A model generated the notes under the pieces. The model was not told the origin of the DNA and searched no databases. It was given only the letters and a program-made list of their open reading frames with translations. A program made the translations under genes and the position numbers. A stretch of DNA of 64,000 nt from Glutamicibacter sp. JL.03c. Lineage in GTDB: Bacteria; Actinomycetota; Actinomycetes; Actinomycetales; Micrococcaceae. Location: NCBI RefSeq assembly GCF_025854375.1, contig NZ_CP107575.1:3348001-3412000 (forward strand). The letters are read 5' to 3'. Below are positions 8,143 to 16,953 of this stretch, one piece after another. Every line of letters starts with the position of its first letter. The first letter of the stretch is position 1.

Positions 8143-8315
8143 CGCCGGCGTTTGCTGAACACTTGGCCAAGATCAACCCTGTCCTGCAAGAGCCAGCCCA
8201 CCGCGGCACCCACGATGGAAAAGAAGGCCACCACGATGAACTGGGTGAATGATCCGAAGGCAATCAGCAGACCGGCCAGGCAGCCTATCGCCAAACCCCA
8301 CTTGACGTGCAACAT
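8139..8315 (-). CDS. DUF2273 small membrane protein
   Basis: A 58-residue ORF fits exactly between the two Asp23 genes. It begins MLHVKWGLAIGCLAGLL, has two hydrophobic segments (residues about 5-20 and 24-42) and ends in a basic SKRRR tail. This matches the small DUF2273 proteins regularly found between Asp23 and anchor genes in Gram-positive bacteria. Its TGA overlaps the GTG of the next gene. The gene is short and easily missed. Confidence 0.85.
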   Translation of the reverse strand: MLHVKWGLAIGCLAGLLIAFGSFTQFIVVAFFSIVGAAVGWLLQDRVDLGQVFSKRRR

Positions 8316-8339
8316 GTTCTGCTCCTTAGATGCGGACCG

Positions 8340-8852
8340 TTATTTCAGGCCGTCGCGGGTTTCGGTGTCGTCGTCATCGTCCTCGGGCAGGTGCACGTCG
8401 GTGACATCGACGTTCACTTCGATCACTTCCAGCCCGGTGGCCCGCTCCACCTGGGTGACGATATTGGAACGGATCTCATCGGAAACCTCGACAATCGAGA
8501 ATCCGTAGGCGACAACGATGGACACGTCGATGGCGGTCTGCTGCTCGCCCTTTTCGACGCTCACTCCCCCGGCGGTATTGGCTTGGGCGCCGGGAATGCG
8601 CTCGGCCAGCGAGTTGAAGGTGCGGCGTGCGGCATTGCCCATCGCATAGACGCCAGGCACTTCCCGGGTTGCGACGCTGGCAATTTTCTGGACGACGCGG
8701 TCCTCGATGGTCGTCTTGCCCAGCTCGGTATGCAGCGGGCCGCGCAATTCCGTGCTGGCCTGCTGCTCCGTTGCGGCTTTCGCCTTGGCCTGGCGCTCCA
8801 GCTCCTCGCCGGTTGGCTTGACGATTGGTCCTTGTGAATCGTGCTGTGACAT
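8340..8852 (-). CDS. Asp23/Gls24 family envelope stress response protein
   Basis: This 170-residue protein has a charged N-terminus (residues 1-45), a central Asp23 domain with TTIEDRVVQKIASVATREVPGV, and a strongly acidic tail (EDDDDDTETRD). First gene of the minus-strand cluster, preceded by a good ribosome site (GAGGAGA before ATG 8852) and a promoter region shared with the sigma-factor gene on the other strand. Asp23 proteins form filaments or sheets below the membrane and are induced by envelope stress in Firmicutes; the same role is likely here. First of five to six genes in one unit. Confidence 0.9.
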   Translation of the reverse strand: MSQHDSQGPIVKPTGEELERQAKAKAATEQQASTELRGPLHTELGKTTIEDRVVQKIASVATREVPGVYAMGNAARRTFNSLAERIPGAQANTAGGVSVEKGEQQTAIDVSIVVAYGFSIVEVSDEIRSNIVTQVERATGLEVIEVNVDVTDVHLPEDDDDDTETRDGLK

Positions 8853-8940
8853 GACTGCGTCTCCTCGTACTTTGAAGGGATCTCTTGTGTCTTACACTCA
8901 TACAGACGAGATCTTGTTTGAAATCATCACACAATTTTAA

Positions 8941-8956
8941 TGTGATATAGATCACT
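8941..8956. promoter_or_regulatory. CRP/GlxR-like operator in the divergent Asp23-sigma promoter region
   Basis: TGTGATATAGATCACT matches the CRP-family consensus TGTGA-N6-TCACA at nine of ten positions. A further TCACA half-site lies just upstream (within 8925-8934), so TCACA, TGTGA and TCAC half-sites are stacked. It lies 14 bases before the TTG start of the sigma gene and could repress that gene or affect the opposite promoter. Confidence 0.5.
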
Positions 8957-8969
8957 TAAGGAGAGTTGC

Positions 8970-9512
8970 TTGGATTCACCCCGGTTGACCGGCTTGGTGG
9001 GCCGCTCCCTGGAGGGCGATCCCGAGGCCTTTGGCGAGCTCGTGACTTTGCTGACCCCGGGACTGCGCCAATACTGCAAGACGTTCTTCAGCAGCTGGCA
9101 CGATGCCGAGGATGCGACACAGGATGCCTGGATCCGCGCCTGGCAATCCTTGGGCTCGCTGCGCGACCGTTCGGTTTTCAAGACCTGGCTCTTCCGGCTG
9201 GCACGAAATATTTGCCTCGACCGCATTCGCCAACGTGCGAATGACCAGCAATCCGTGGATGATAGGGTGCTGGAGCAAACCCCCGTTCCCGACAGGGAGC
9301 TGCCCGAGAACCTGGCCCTGCAGCGCGGAGAGGTTGACGATGCCTGGGCCATCATCAATGGATTGCCATCGGCACTGCGCCAGACATTCGTGCTGATTGC
9401 GCTCCAAGGCATGAGCTACAAGGAAGCGGCTCTGGTCACCAACGTTTCAGAATCGACTGTGCGAGGACGCCTTGCACGGGCACGCAATGCAATCAGCGAG
9501 GCTGTGTCATGA
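8970..9512 (+). CDS. ECF-type RNA polymerase sigma factor
   Basis: This 180-residue protein has sigma region 2 at residues about 10-78 (including WHDAEDATQDAWIRAWQSL and FKTWLFRLARNICLDRIR) and region 4 at about 118-175 with LPSALRQTFVLIALQGMSYKEAA and the helix-turn-helix VSESTVRGRLARAR. The start is TTG at 8970, supported by AAGGAG at 8958-8963. Its stop overlaps the ATG of the next gene, the usual layout for a sigma/anti-sigma pair. Divergent orientation to the Asp23 cluster suggests that this cluster belongs to its regulon; this is inference. Confidence 0.93.
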   Translation: MDSPRLTGLVGRSLEGDPEAFGELVTLLTPGLRQYCKTFFSSWHDAEDATQDAWIRAWQSLGSLRDRSVFKTWLFRLARNICLDRIRQRANDQQSVDDRVLEQTPVPDRELPENLALQRGEVDDAWAIINGLPSALRQTFVLIALQGMSYKEAALVTNVSESTVRGRLARARNAISEAVS

Positions 9513-10084
9513 ATATTCTTCCCTGTGGGCGTTCCGCCGAAGACGTCGCACTCAAGCTGGATGAGCCAGCCGACGTGCATGAATTGCAGTGCCAGTGGTG
9601 CCATGCCGAACGCCAGCGGCTCAAGGATCAAAACAGCTTCATTACCCACCTGCTGGAATCCTCGACACCTCAGCATGAACCCCAAGCCGTTTCGGACAGC
9701 GTCCTGGGAAAAATCTCCCAATTGATTCCGCGTCAGAAGCTCTGGGACGTCCAAGATGCCTCAACGGGTGCACACACACGTCTGTCGTCATTGGACATCG
9801 TCAAGGCCATTCGGCGGGTTTTCGCCGAAGCAACCACGATTCAGCTGAACTACACCGAAATCAAGGCCACCGACACCGGAGCCCCGCATCGTCAATGGAA
9901 CGTGCAATGCTGGATCAGCATGGCCGAGGAAACATCGGTGCCCGTGATCGAGAAGGAAGTCCTGGACCTGGTCCGGGAGGCCATCACCCCGCTGTTTGCC
10001 TGGAATGAGGTGGTGGTCGACCTGGTGGTCGAGGATCTGCACGGCCGACCCATCGAATCAGTGACCTTGCGGGAAGAAGGCTAG
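9509..10084 (+). CDS. Probable zinc-binding anti-sigma factor with Asp23-like C-terminal domain
   Basis: This 191-residue protein starts in an ATGA overlap with the sigma-factor gene. Residues 24-31 read HELQCQWC, which is the H-x3-C-x2-C zinc motif of ZAS-type anti-sigma factors. There is no membrane segment. The C-terminal part (residues about 90-190, with PVIEKEVLDLVREAITPLFAWNEVVVD split by short loops) resembles Asp23-type domains, matching the products encoded on the opposite strand. The combination suggests an anti-sigma factor that senses the state of the Asp23 assembly. The zinc motif is seen directly; the domain resemblance is by eye. Confidence 0.75.
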   Translation: MNILPCGRSAEDVALKLDEPADVHELQCQWCHAERQRLKDQNSFITHLLESSTPQHEPQAVSDSVLGKISQLIPRQKLWDVQDASTGAHTRLSSLDIVKAIRRVFAEATTIQLNYTEIKATDTGAPHRQWNVQCWISMAEETSVPVIEKEVLDLVREAITPLFAWNEVVVDLVVEDLHGRPIESVTLREEG

Positions 10085-10153
10085 CCGGCACGCGGGCGCC
10101 GGCGGGCGGAACGGGCAGCCAGCCCTGAACGCCAAGCACCCCTGCGCCATGGC

Positions 10154-10206
10154 AGAAAAGTGCCATCCGCACTGCATGATCCATGCACTGCGGATGGCAC
10201 TTTTCT
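10154..10206. terminator. Strong intrinsic terminator after the sigma/anti-sigma operon
   Basis: A perfect 18-bp stem (10154-10171 with 10189-10206) is extended internally by TGCATG/CATGCA. The outer arms are A-rich on the 5' side and T-rich on the 3' side (GCACTTTTCT), so it can end transcripts from both directions. Confidence 0.85.
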
Positions 10207-10257
10207 TGACGCTTCGTAGCCAGCCGCGCAGGAAATCATGCGCGGCGTGCTGAGGGA

Positions 10258-10575
10258 CTACTTCTCAGCCGGCGCTCCCTCTTCGAACTCCGAACGGAGC
10301 CACTCCTCTTCATCATGGCTCAAGTTCGTGTGGATCAATTCCACGTCGGTCCCCTTGAAGGCCTCGGCCACGCGGCCGGTGACGCCGCGGGAGGACAAGA
10401 CGAATAGCGCGGAGGTGCCGGGAACGATCTTGTCGCGCGTTTCCTTGATGAAGGAGTCATCGATGCCCACGTCGCCCAGCGAACCATTGAGGGCACCGAG
10501 CGCTGCACCCATGGCCGCACCCAGCAGCGGGACGAAAAACAGCAAGCCGAAGAGGAAGCCCCAGAATGAGCCTCC
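10258..10575 (-). pseudogene. 5'-truncated DUF1269 family membrane protein
   Basis: The last about 105 residues of a DUF1269 protein are intact in sequence: the glycine-rich membrane segment FWGFLFGLLFFVPLLGAAMG, then GSLGDVGIDDSFIKE and the PGTSALFVLSSRGV block. In full-length relatives about 70 more residues precede this part. Upstream of about 10575 the reading frame continues into unrelated sequence with no recognisable start, so the 5' end has been lost. An in-frame ATG exists near 10674 but the extra residues do not resemble the family. Confidence 0.7.
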
Positions 10576-10881
10576 TCCTCGGCTTCTTATCGTTCTATTC
10601 CCAGTACAGCACAGCGGCACCGTGGAAGCGAATATGCGCTTGTCGTTCATGGTCACGCAGGATGCATCGGGCATCCGGTGCGCCGGGTGCTGCGGGGTCT
10701 TCTACACAGAAAGTGCAGCCACTGAGGTGCTCCTTTGGAATTAATTGGGAATTACTTTAATCACGAATCTAGTCATCAACGGCTTGAGGTAAAGCAGTTT
10801 AGACAGAGACTTCCTTTCAATTAACAGGGAATTGAAAAATTCATCTGAAAAGGCCTCGATCTAATCGAAGAGCGCAACCTG
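10576..10881. other. Degenerate spacer, no gene recognised
   Basis: This stretch lies between two broken genes. It is richer in A and T than its surroundings from about 10735 onward and carries a small hairpin (TTCAATT ... AATTGAA near 10817-10840). No ORF here resembles a known protein. It probably marks deletion or insertion junctions. Confidence 0.5.
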
Positions 10882-10993
10882 ATCACGTCAATTATTGGCG
10901 AACTACTACCACTAAATGCGGGCATAGCCATCGGTTCGGTCCCGATTATCGCAGCAGTCTTGATGTTATTTTCCGACGGCCGAAAACAACCAG
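10882..10993 (+). pseudogene. N-terminal fragment of a GAP-family (Sap-like) membrane protein
   Basis: The plus strand encodes about 37 residues beginning ITSIIGELLPLNAGIAIG and continuing SVPIIAAVLMLFSDGRK. This is the usual N-terminal segment of GAP/Sap-type membrane proteins, which run to more than 200 residues. No proper start codon precedes it, and the coding sense disappears at about 10993. It overlaps the tail of the DUF389 remnant on the other strand. Confidence 0.55.
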
Positions 10994-11631
10994 CACGCTG
11001 TTCTTCTCCAGATGGGTAGCAGGGATCAACTTCTCGCACTTCTTTCCAGAGAGCAACAGCACCCCCACCGAATGGCCATAGTCTCCGGCATCCATCGTTA
11101 ATCCGACAACGACTGAGGGCGGCACCCGCGAAATGGCGACGGCAACGACAGGAAGCGCGTCGGAGATGTCTATGCGGGCGACCGCGAAAGCGGAGACGAG
11201 GTCTATGAGCTTGTCGTGGCTGTGACATCCAGCGGGGTTACCAGCCCAATCAGGTACGCAATGCAGATGATTCCGATGGATCCGGCGGCCACGAGCGCTA
11301 TGTTGTGGACAATCTGCTTGCGGTTCGCCAGGGTCAACGCCAGCGCTGTTCCAAGGATCGGGGTCATCAGCGGCGCCACGATCATGGCTCCGATGACGGT
11401 GGCCGTCGAGTCTGCCACGACTCCGGCGGTCGCGATAACGGCCGACAAGAACAGCAGCACGCAGAACGTTGAAAGGTTCTTGGCCGCCAGCCCCTCGGAG
11501 AGATACAGGCGCTCGCGCATCCGCTGCAGGCCCGCGGCATCGGTGGCATTCCAGATGGAGGCAAAGAAGGAATCGCGGGAGGCAGCGCGCGCATCACCGG
11601 GAAGGGAGTTCTCGCGGGGTTCACCAGTCAT
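10946..11631 (-). pseudogene. Frameshifted and deleted DUF389 family membrane protein
   Basis: The 5' part (ATG at 11631) reads 142 residues with the DUF389 motif ADSTATVIGAMIVAPLMTPILG divided over a membrane hairpin, then stops after LVTPLDVTATTSS. Family homology resumes in another frame as DKLIDLVSAFA and then ISDALPVVAVAISRVPPSVVVG up to about 11020. Short blocks normally found between these segments are missing. Intact proteins are about 450-500 residues. At least one frameshift and two small deletions are needed to explain it. Confidence 0.75.
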
Positions 11632-12017
11632 GATTCAGTAATACACTGTTCTGGCGGAAAATATTAGTCTTGTTTGCCGAGAATTAATGCTTTTGTCCGG
11701 GATGGACGCATGAATTCATTTAGCCAGGAATTGTTTACTACATTCCCAAAGCCAGCTTTGGTACTGTTCCGCCAACCCTGGACGGTGCCGCGGCTGCCAG
11801 AAACGCGGAGAATTAACAGAGGCATCACCGCAAGATATTCTGGAAGAATTTATCAACTAAGCGCCGTGATTTCGGTGTTCAACGACGACCCCAGCAGAAA
11901 TCTTGACGCATTATCCTCGCTGCACCACCCTGCGGAAGCAGCGGATCTCTCCGCCTCCCGGATGCTGATGCTTGCTCCAGGCCTTACACCGCTGCCCGGC
12001 CCGCCACCGCATCGCCC
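11632..12017. other. Intergenic stretch without a supported gene
   Basis: These 386 bases have lower GC content than the neighbours in the first half. A plus-strand ORF of 127 codons (11674-12057) runs through but has no ribosome site and no recognisable domain, and it extends into the opposing GNAT gene. I see no repeat or strong hairpin. Confidence 0.5.
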
Positions 12018-12509
12018 TCAGGCCGGGACGCCGGAACGGTCCGTTTCACGCAGATAGCGCGTCATGTAGACGCTGTGAGGGTCTTCGGCATAGGCTCCGA
12101 ACGGCCGGCAACGGGCGAAGCCGAATTTCCGGTACAGCGCTCGTGCCGGGGCGAAGAATTCCGCAGCCCCGGTCTCCAGCGACACGCGCTCAAGCTGGCG
12201 CCTCCCAGCGTCGTCGAGCACGTGGCGCAGCAGCCTCGACGCCACGCCGCGCCCTCGCAAGGCCGGATCGGTCCGCATGCTCTTGAGCTCCTCGTGCTCC
12301 GCAGCGACGTCGGCCAGGGCACAGGTACCGGCGATGCGCCCGTCGAGCATCGCGACCCACATCCTGATCCCCGGCCGCCGCAGTGCCTCGAGGGCCAGGG
12401 CGTGCTGGGATTCAACCGGAGACTGCGGTGCCATGTCGGCCAGGTGGGCCGCCAGGAATGCGCTCAGCGCGGGATCATCAAAATCTGCCCATCGGATATC
12501 AAGTTCCAC
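12018..12509 (-). CDS. GNAT family N-acetyltransferase
   Basis: This 163-residue protein has the GNAT acetyl-CoA binding core near residues 75-120: MWVAMLDGRIAGTCAL, then MRTDPALRGRGVASRLLRHV with the R-G-x-G-V/A pyrophosphate-binding loop, and the late YRKFGFARCRPFG motif. It would transfer an acetyl group to a small amine or peptide; the substrate is unknown. GTG at 12509 is preferred because homology begins there; the longer frame upstream would extend into the TetR promoter. It is divergent from the TetR gene. Confidence 0.85.
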   Translation of the reverse strand: MELDIRWADFDDPALSAFLAAHLADMAPQSPVESQHALALEALRRPGIRMWVAMLDGRIAGTCALADVAAEHEELKSMRTDPALRGRGVASRLLRHVLDDAGRRQLERVSLETGAAEFFAPARALYRKFGFARCRPFGAYAEDPHSVYMTRYLRETDRSGVPA

Positions 12510-12578
12510 GGATCGAACGCTAGCAAAGAATGATTTCGCGGACGTTAAACTCGCTTCCGCGGGGCCGGACCACCGCCT

Positions 12579-12600
12579 AGGTGTGATTGACAACACACCT
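12579..12600. promoter_or_regulatory. Palindromic operator overlapping a TTGACA -35 box
   Basis: AGGTGTG (12579-12585) and CACACCT (12594-12600) form a 7-bp inverted repeat spaced by 8 bases. A TTGACA hexamer lies inside (12587-12592). A regulator bound here would block the promoter of the TetR/carboxylase operon, so autorepression by the TetR product is likely. Confidence 0.65.
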
Positions 12601-12658
12601 CTTCTGGAGTTGGATGTGAATTATCAATCGATTGATTGGGAATCCGGGGGAACGATTC

Positions 12659-13294
12659 ATGCAGCTCAGCGCAATCCAGCAGGTGGCCGTCACCTGCTTC
12701 GCCCAGCGCGGCTTCGCAGCCACCGGGATCCGCGAGCTTGCAGCCGCCGTGGGCCTGAACTCGGCAACCCTCTACCACTACGTCGGCGGCAAAGAGGAGC
12801 TTCTGGTCGGACTCATCGAAAACTGCTTGGATTCGATGATCGCAGGCGCCCAGCGGGCGCTGTCCACCAGCGCGGATCCGCTGCGCCAACTAGCGATGCT
12901 CGTGGCCTTCCACGTGGGCTTCACCGCCAGCAATCCGAAGACATCCCGGGTAGCCGATCACGAGATGCGCGCACTGGCACCGGAGAACGCAGCTCGCATG
13001 CAGGCCCTGCGCGATGCCTACGAACGGCTTTTCGCCAGGACCCTTGAAGCGGGCCAGGCGGCCGGGCAGCTCCACGCGGCGGATTTGGGCATCGCCCGCC
13101 TGGCCATCATGGAGATGGGCACCGGCACCTCGCACTGGTACCGGCCGACCGGGCGGCTGACCCTGCCCGAGGTCCAGCTGAACTTCGTCACCCTGGTGAT
13201 GCGGATGCTCGGGGTCGCCGACGAGCATCCGCTGGATGCCGGCGAACTGCCGATCCCCCCGTCCCTTGCCAGCGAACCCGAACCTAAGGATTGA
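12659..13294 (+). CDS. TetR family regulator of the acyl-CoA carboxylase operon
   Basis: This 211-residue protein has the N-terminal TetR helix-turn-helix (residues 5-50: VTCFAQRGFAATGIRELAAA then LNSATLYHYVGGKEEL) and an all-helical ligand domain. ATG 12659 follows GGGGGA at good spacing; an in-frame TTG 27 bases upstream is less likely. The gene lies only 3 bases before the carboxylase beta gene, so it is the first gene of the operon. By analogy with liu and accD1 clusters, its ligand may be a branched-chain acyl-CoA or related thioester; this is inference. Confidence 0.9.
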   Translation: MQLSAIQQVAVTCFAQRGFAATGIRELAAAVGLNSATLYHYVGGKEELLVGLIENCLDSMIAGAQRALSTSADPLRQLAMLVAFHVGFTASNPKTSRVADHEMRALAPENAARMQALRDAYERLFARTLEAGQAAGQLHAADLGIARLAIMEMGTGTSHWYRPTGRLTLPEVQLNFVTLVMRMLGVADEHPLDAGELPIPPSLASEPEPKD

Positions 13295-13297
13295 CTA

Positions 13298-14902
13298 GTG
13301 AAGACGCTTTCTTCCCGCCCGGATCCCGCAGCATTCGAACGCAACGCCGCGGCCAACGCCCCGCTGCTGGCCGAGCTGCAGGAGCGCCTGGAGCGCGCGG
13401 CCCGCGGCGGTTCAGAAAAATCCCGCACCCGCCACGTTGAGCGCGGCAAGCTGCTTCCCCGCGAACGGGTCGACCAGCTGCTCGATGAAGGCTCGCCTTT
13501 CCTGGAGATCGCCCCGCTGGCTGCCGAAGACCTGTACGAGGATGCCAGCCCCGGCGCCGGAATCATTGCCGGCATCGGCCTGGTGCACGGCCGGCACGTG
13601 CTGGTCATCGCCAATGATGCCACCGTCAAGGGCGGAACGTATTTCCCCATGACCGTCAAGAAGCATCTGCGGGCGCAGGACATCGCCCTGGAGAACCAGC
13701 TGCCCTGCATCTACCTGGTCGACTCGGGCGGCGCGTTCCTGCCGATGCAGGACGAGGTCTTCCCGGGCCGCGACCACTTTGGCCGCATCTTCTACAACCA
13801 GGCACAGCTCTCCGCGCGCAAGATCCCGCAGCTGGCTGCGGTCCTGGGCTCGTGCACCGCGGGCGGCGCATACGTCCCGGCGATGAGCGACGAGACGGTG
13901 ATCGTGCGCAACCAGGGCACCATCTTCCTGGGCGGCCCGCCGCTGGTCAAGGCGGCCATCGGCGAGGTCGTCACCGCGGAGGAGCTCGGCGGCGGCGACC
14001 TGCACGCCAGGACCTCGGGCGTAGCGGACCACCTGGCCGAAAGCGACGAGCATGCCCTGATGATCATCCGCGACATCGTCTCCACGCTGCCGCCGAACCC
14101 CGCCCCCGCGTGGCAGGTCGAACCCCAGGTGGCCGAACCGCTCTACCCGGGCAGCGAACTGGCCGGGATCGTTCCGGTCGACGTGAATGCCCCCTACGAT
14201 GTGCACGAGGTCATCGCCCGGCTGGTGGACGGCAGCAGGTTCCACGAGTTCAAGGCCGAGTACGGCACCACCCTGGTCACCGGCTTCGCCCACCTCCATG
14301 GCCACCAGGTCGGGATCATCGCGAACAATGGGGTGCTGTTCTCCGAATCGGCGATGAAGGGGGCCCACTTCATCGAGCTTTGCGACCAGCGCGGCATCCC
14401 GCTGCTCTTCCTGCAGAACCTGGCAGGATTCATGGTGGGCCGGGACTACGAGGCCGACGGCATCGCCAAGCACGGCGCGAAAATGGTCACCGCGGTGGCC
14501 ACCGCCCGGGTGCCGAAGCTGACCGTGATCATTGGCGGCTCCTTTGGCGCCGGCAACTATTCCATGTGCGGGCGCGCCTACGGCCCGCGATTCCTGTGGA
14601 TGTGGCCGAATGCGCGCATTTCGGTCATGGGCGGAGCCCAAGCCTCCTCCGTGCTGGCCACGGTCAAGCGCGATGGCATTGAGGCCGCCGGCGGCACCTG
14701 GAGCGCCGAGGACGAGGAACGCTTCAAGACGCCGATCCGCGAGCAGTATGAGACCCAGGGCAGCCCGTACTATTCCACCGCCCGATTATGGGACGACGGA
14801 GTCATCGACCCTGCCGATACCCGCCGGGTGCTCGGATTGGCCCTGGAGGTCTGCGCCCGTACCCCACTGCCGGAGACCAGCTTCGGCCTGTTCCGGATGT
14901 AG
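13298..14902 (+). CDS. Acyl-CoA carboxylase beta subunit, methylcrotonyl-CoA carboxylase type
   Basis: This 534-residue protein is the carboxyltransferase half of a biotin-dependent acyl-CoA carboxylase. It has the two crotonase-like carboxyltransferase domains, with [38 protein letters not shown] and [16 protein letters not shown] in the first and [20 protein letters not shown] and [20 protein letters not shown] in the second. The [12 protein letters not shown] and [14 protein letters not shown] forms are typical of methylcrotonyl-CoA carboxylases rather than propionyl-CoA ones. Start is GTG 13298 with AAGGA 7 bases upstream. It pairs with the biotinylated alpha subunit encoded next, catalysing the carboxylation step of leucine breakdown. 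Confidence 0.9.
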   Translation: MKTLSSRPDPAAFERNAAANAPLLAELQERLERAARGGSEKSRTRHVERGKLLPRERVDQLLDEGSPFLEIAPLAAEDLYEDASPGAGIIAGIGLVHGRHVLVIANDATVKGGTYFPMTVKKHLRAQDIALENQLPCIYLVDSGGAFLPMQDEVFPGRDHFGRIFYNQAQLSARKIPQLAAVLGSCTAGGAYVPAMSDETVIVRNQGTIFLGGPPLVKAAIGEVVTAEELGGGDLHARTSGVADHLAESDEHALMIIRDIVSTLPPNPAPAWQVEPQVAEPLYPGSELAGIVPVDVNAPYDVHEVIARLVDGSRFHEFKAEYGTTLVTGFAHLHGHQVGIIANNGVLFSESAMKGAHFIELCDQRGIPLLFLQNLAGFMVGRDYEADGIAKHGAKMVTAVATARVPKLTVIIGGSFGAGNYSMCGRAYGPRFLWMWPNARISVMGGAQASSVLATVKRDGIEAAGGTWSAEDEERFKTPIREQYETQGSPYYSTARLWDDGVIDPADTRRVLGLALEVCARTPLPETSFGLFRM

Positions 14903-14916
14903 GCGAGGAGATCACC

Positions 14917-16953
14917 ATGAACACCCCACTCTTTGACACGGTCCTGGTGGCCAACCGCGGAGAAATCGCGGTGCGCATCATCCGCACCCTGCGCGCCCTG
15001 GGCATCAAATCGGTGGCCGTGTACTCCGATGCGGATGCCGGTGCCTTGCATGTCTCCCAGGCAGACACCGCCATCCGCCTCGGCGGAGCCCCAGCGGCCG
15101 ACAGCTACCTGAATATCGAGGCGGTAATCACCGCCTGCCAGGCCAGTGGCGCCCAAGCGGTCCACCCGGGCTACGGCTTCCTCTCCGAGAATGTGGACTT
15201 CGCCCGTGCCCTGGAGGCTGCGGGGATCACCTTCATCGGCCCCCCGGTGCACGCCATCAACCTCATGGGCGACAAGATCCGCTCCAAGAACCACGTCCAG
15301 GCCCATCAGGTCCCCGTGGTTCCTGGCATCGCCGAACCCTCGCTCAGCGATGAGCAGCTGCTGGCCGCCGCGGCCGAGGTGGGCTACCCGCTGCTGATCA
15401 AGCCTTCGGCCGGTGGCGGCGGCAAGGGCATGTTCGCCGTGGACGCCGCCGAGCAGCTGCCCGAGGCGCTGGCCAGCGCCCGGCGCACCGCGCTGAAGGC
15501 TTTCGGCGATGACACGCTCTTCCTCGAGCGCCTGGTGCGCAACCCGCGGCATATCGAAGTGCAGGTCCTGGCCGACGCGCACGGTACCACGGTGCACCTG
15601 GGTGAACGCGAGTGCTCGCTGCAGCGGCGCCACCAGAAGGTCATCGAGGAGGCTCCCGCCCCGCTCTTCGAGCACCTGGAACGCGGTGCGCAGATCCGTG
15701 AGCGCATCGGTGCCGCCGCGGTGGCCGCCGCGCAATCGGTGGGTTATGTCGGTGCCGGAACCGTTGAATTCCTGGTCAGCGATGAGAACCCCGACGAATT
15801 CTTCTTCATGGAAATGAATACCCGGCTGCAGGTGGAGCACCCGGTCACCGAAGAAGTCGTGCGGGTGCGCGGGCAGAAGCTGGATCTGGTGGACTGGCAG
15901 GTGCGCATCGCCGCCGGCCAGCGGCTGGATTTCGCCCAGGATGATCTGACGCTGCACGGCCATGCCATCGAGGCCCGCCTGTATGCCGAAGACCCCTCGG
16001 CGAACTTCCTGCCCTCGGTGGGAAGGATCCTGGAGGTCAGGGAACCAGATGGCGTGCGAGTGGACAGCTCGCTGCGCAGCGGGCTGGAAATCAGCGCCCA
16101 CTACGACCCGATGCTGGCCAAGCTGATCGCCTGGGCCCCGGATCGCGCCGGTGCCCTGGCACGGCTTGATCGCGCCCTCGAGCAGAACGTAGTGCTCGGG
16201 GTGCTGACCAATGGCGAGTACCTGCGCCTGCTGCTGGCCGAGGAGGATGTGGTGGCAGGAAGGCTGGATACCAACCTCATCGAACGCAAAATGGGCGAGT
16301 TCACCTTCCGCGCCCCTGGCCCACGTGAACTGGCTCTGGCCGCGCATCTCCACTGCCAGAGCCTTCCCGCCAGCCGCACGCCCTGGGGCGCGCGAGATGG
16401 GTGGCGGGCTGGGCAGCATCGGCCGATCACCCAGCATTTCGACGACGGCCGGCAGGTCGTGGAAACCACGTTGCTGCCCACCCCCGGGGGCAGCCTCGTC
16501 ACGGTGTCCGGGGAGCAATTCCTCGTGAGAGCCGTGGATTCCGGTCTTGAAATCAACGCCGCGCGCAGCACCACGAAGCAGGCGCTGGCGGCCGATGGCA
16601 CCTGGTGGTTCAGTGAATCCGGCTGGAGCGCCGCGGTGCGCAAGCTGCGCCGCGAAGAGGTCCTGGACCAACAGCTCGCCTCCCGGGCCCAGCAGTCAGG
16701 AGCCTACTGCCCTGATGTGCTCTCCCCGATGCCGGGAACCGTCATTTCGGTACAGGTCAGCGACGGCCAGCAGGTGGTGTCCGGGCAATTATTGGCCATC
16801 GTGGAAGCCATGAAGATGGAGCATCAACTTTTGGCACCGGCCGATGGAATCGTGCACCTGGCGGCGCTGACCCCGGGAGACACCGTCAAGGCCAAGCAGG
16901 TCATCGCCACCGTCGAAGCAGCAGATCCCGAAGCAGAGGAGCAACCGGCATGA
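14917..16953 (+). CDS. Biotin carboxylase/biotin carrier (alpha) subunit of acyl-CoA carboxylase
   Basis: This 678-residue protein has the biotin carboxylase domain (residues about 3-450: FDTVLVANRGEIAVRIIRT, SAGGGGKGMFAVD, EMNTRLQVEHPVTE) and a C-terminal biotin carrier domain with VEAMKMEH, where Lys633 would carry biotin. ATG 14917 follows GCGAGGAG. It supplies carboxybiotin to the beta subunit. A region of about 150 residues between these domains has the BT-like linker role. The four-base overlap with the next gene shows translational coupling. Confidence 0.93.
   Translation: MNTPLFDTVLVANRGEIAVRIIRTLRALGIKSVAVYSDADAGALHVSQADTAIRLGGAPAADSYLNIEAVITACQASGAQAVHPGYGFLSENVDFARALEAAGITFIGPPVHAINLMGDKIRSKNHVQAHQVPVVPGIAEPSLSDEQLLAAAAEVGYPLLIKPSAGGGGKGMFAVDAAEQLPEALASARRTALKAFGDDTLFLERLVRNPRHIEVQVLADAHGTTVHLGERECSLQRRHQKVIEEAPAPLFEHLERGAQIRERIGAAAVAAAQSVGYVGAGTVEFLVSDENPDEFFFMEMNTRLQVEHPVTEEVVRVRGQKLDLVDWQVRIAAGQRLDFAQDDLTLHGHAIEARLYAEDPSANFLPSVGRILEVREPDGVRVDSSLRSGLEISAHYDPMLAKLIAWAPDRAGALARLDRALEQNVVLGVLTNGEYLRLLLAEEDVVAGRLDTNLIERKMGEFTFRAPGPRELALAAHLHCQSLPASRTPWGARDGWRAGQHRPITQHFDDGRQVVETTLLPTPGGSLVTVSGEQFLVRAVDSGLEINAARSTTKQALAADGTWWFSESGWSAAVRKLRREEVLDQQLASRAQQSGAYCPDVLSPMPGTVISVQVSDGQQVVSGQLLAIVEAMKMEHQLLAPADGIVHLAALTPGDTVKAKQVIATVEAADPEAEEQPA

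Noticed and set aside
11674-12057. A 127-codon plus-strand frame between the DUF389 remnant and the GNAT gene
   Set aside because: No ribosome site, no domain, mixed composition, and it runs into the opposing gene.
14770-16671. A 633-codon minus-strand frame opposite the carboxylase alpha gene
   Set aside because: It is an antisense shadow caused by high GC third positions; the plus strand encodes a clear biotin carboxylase.
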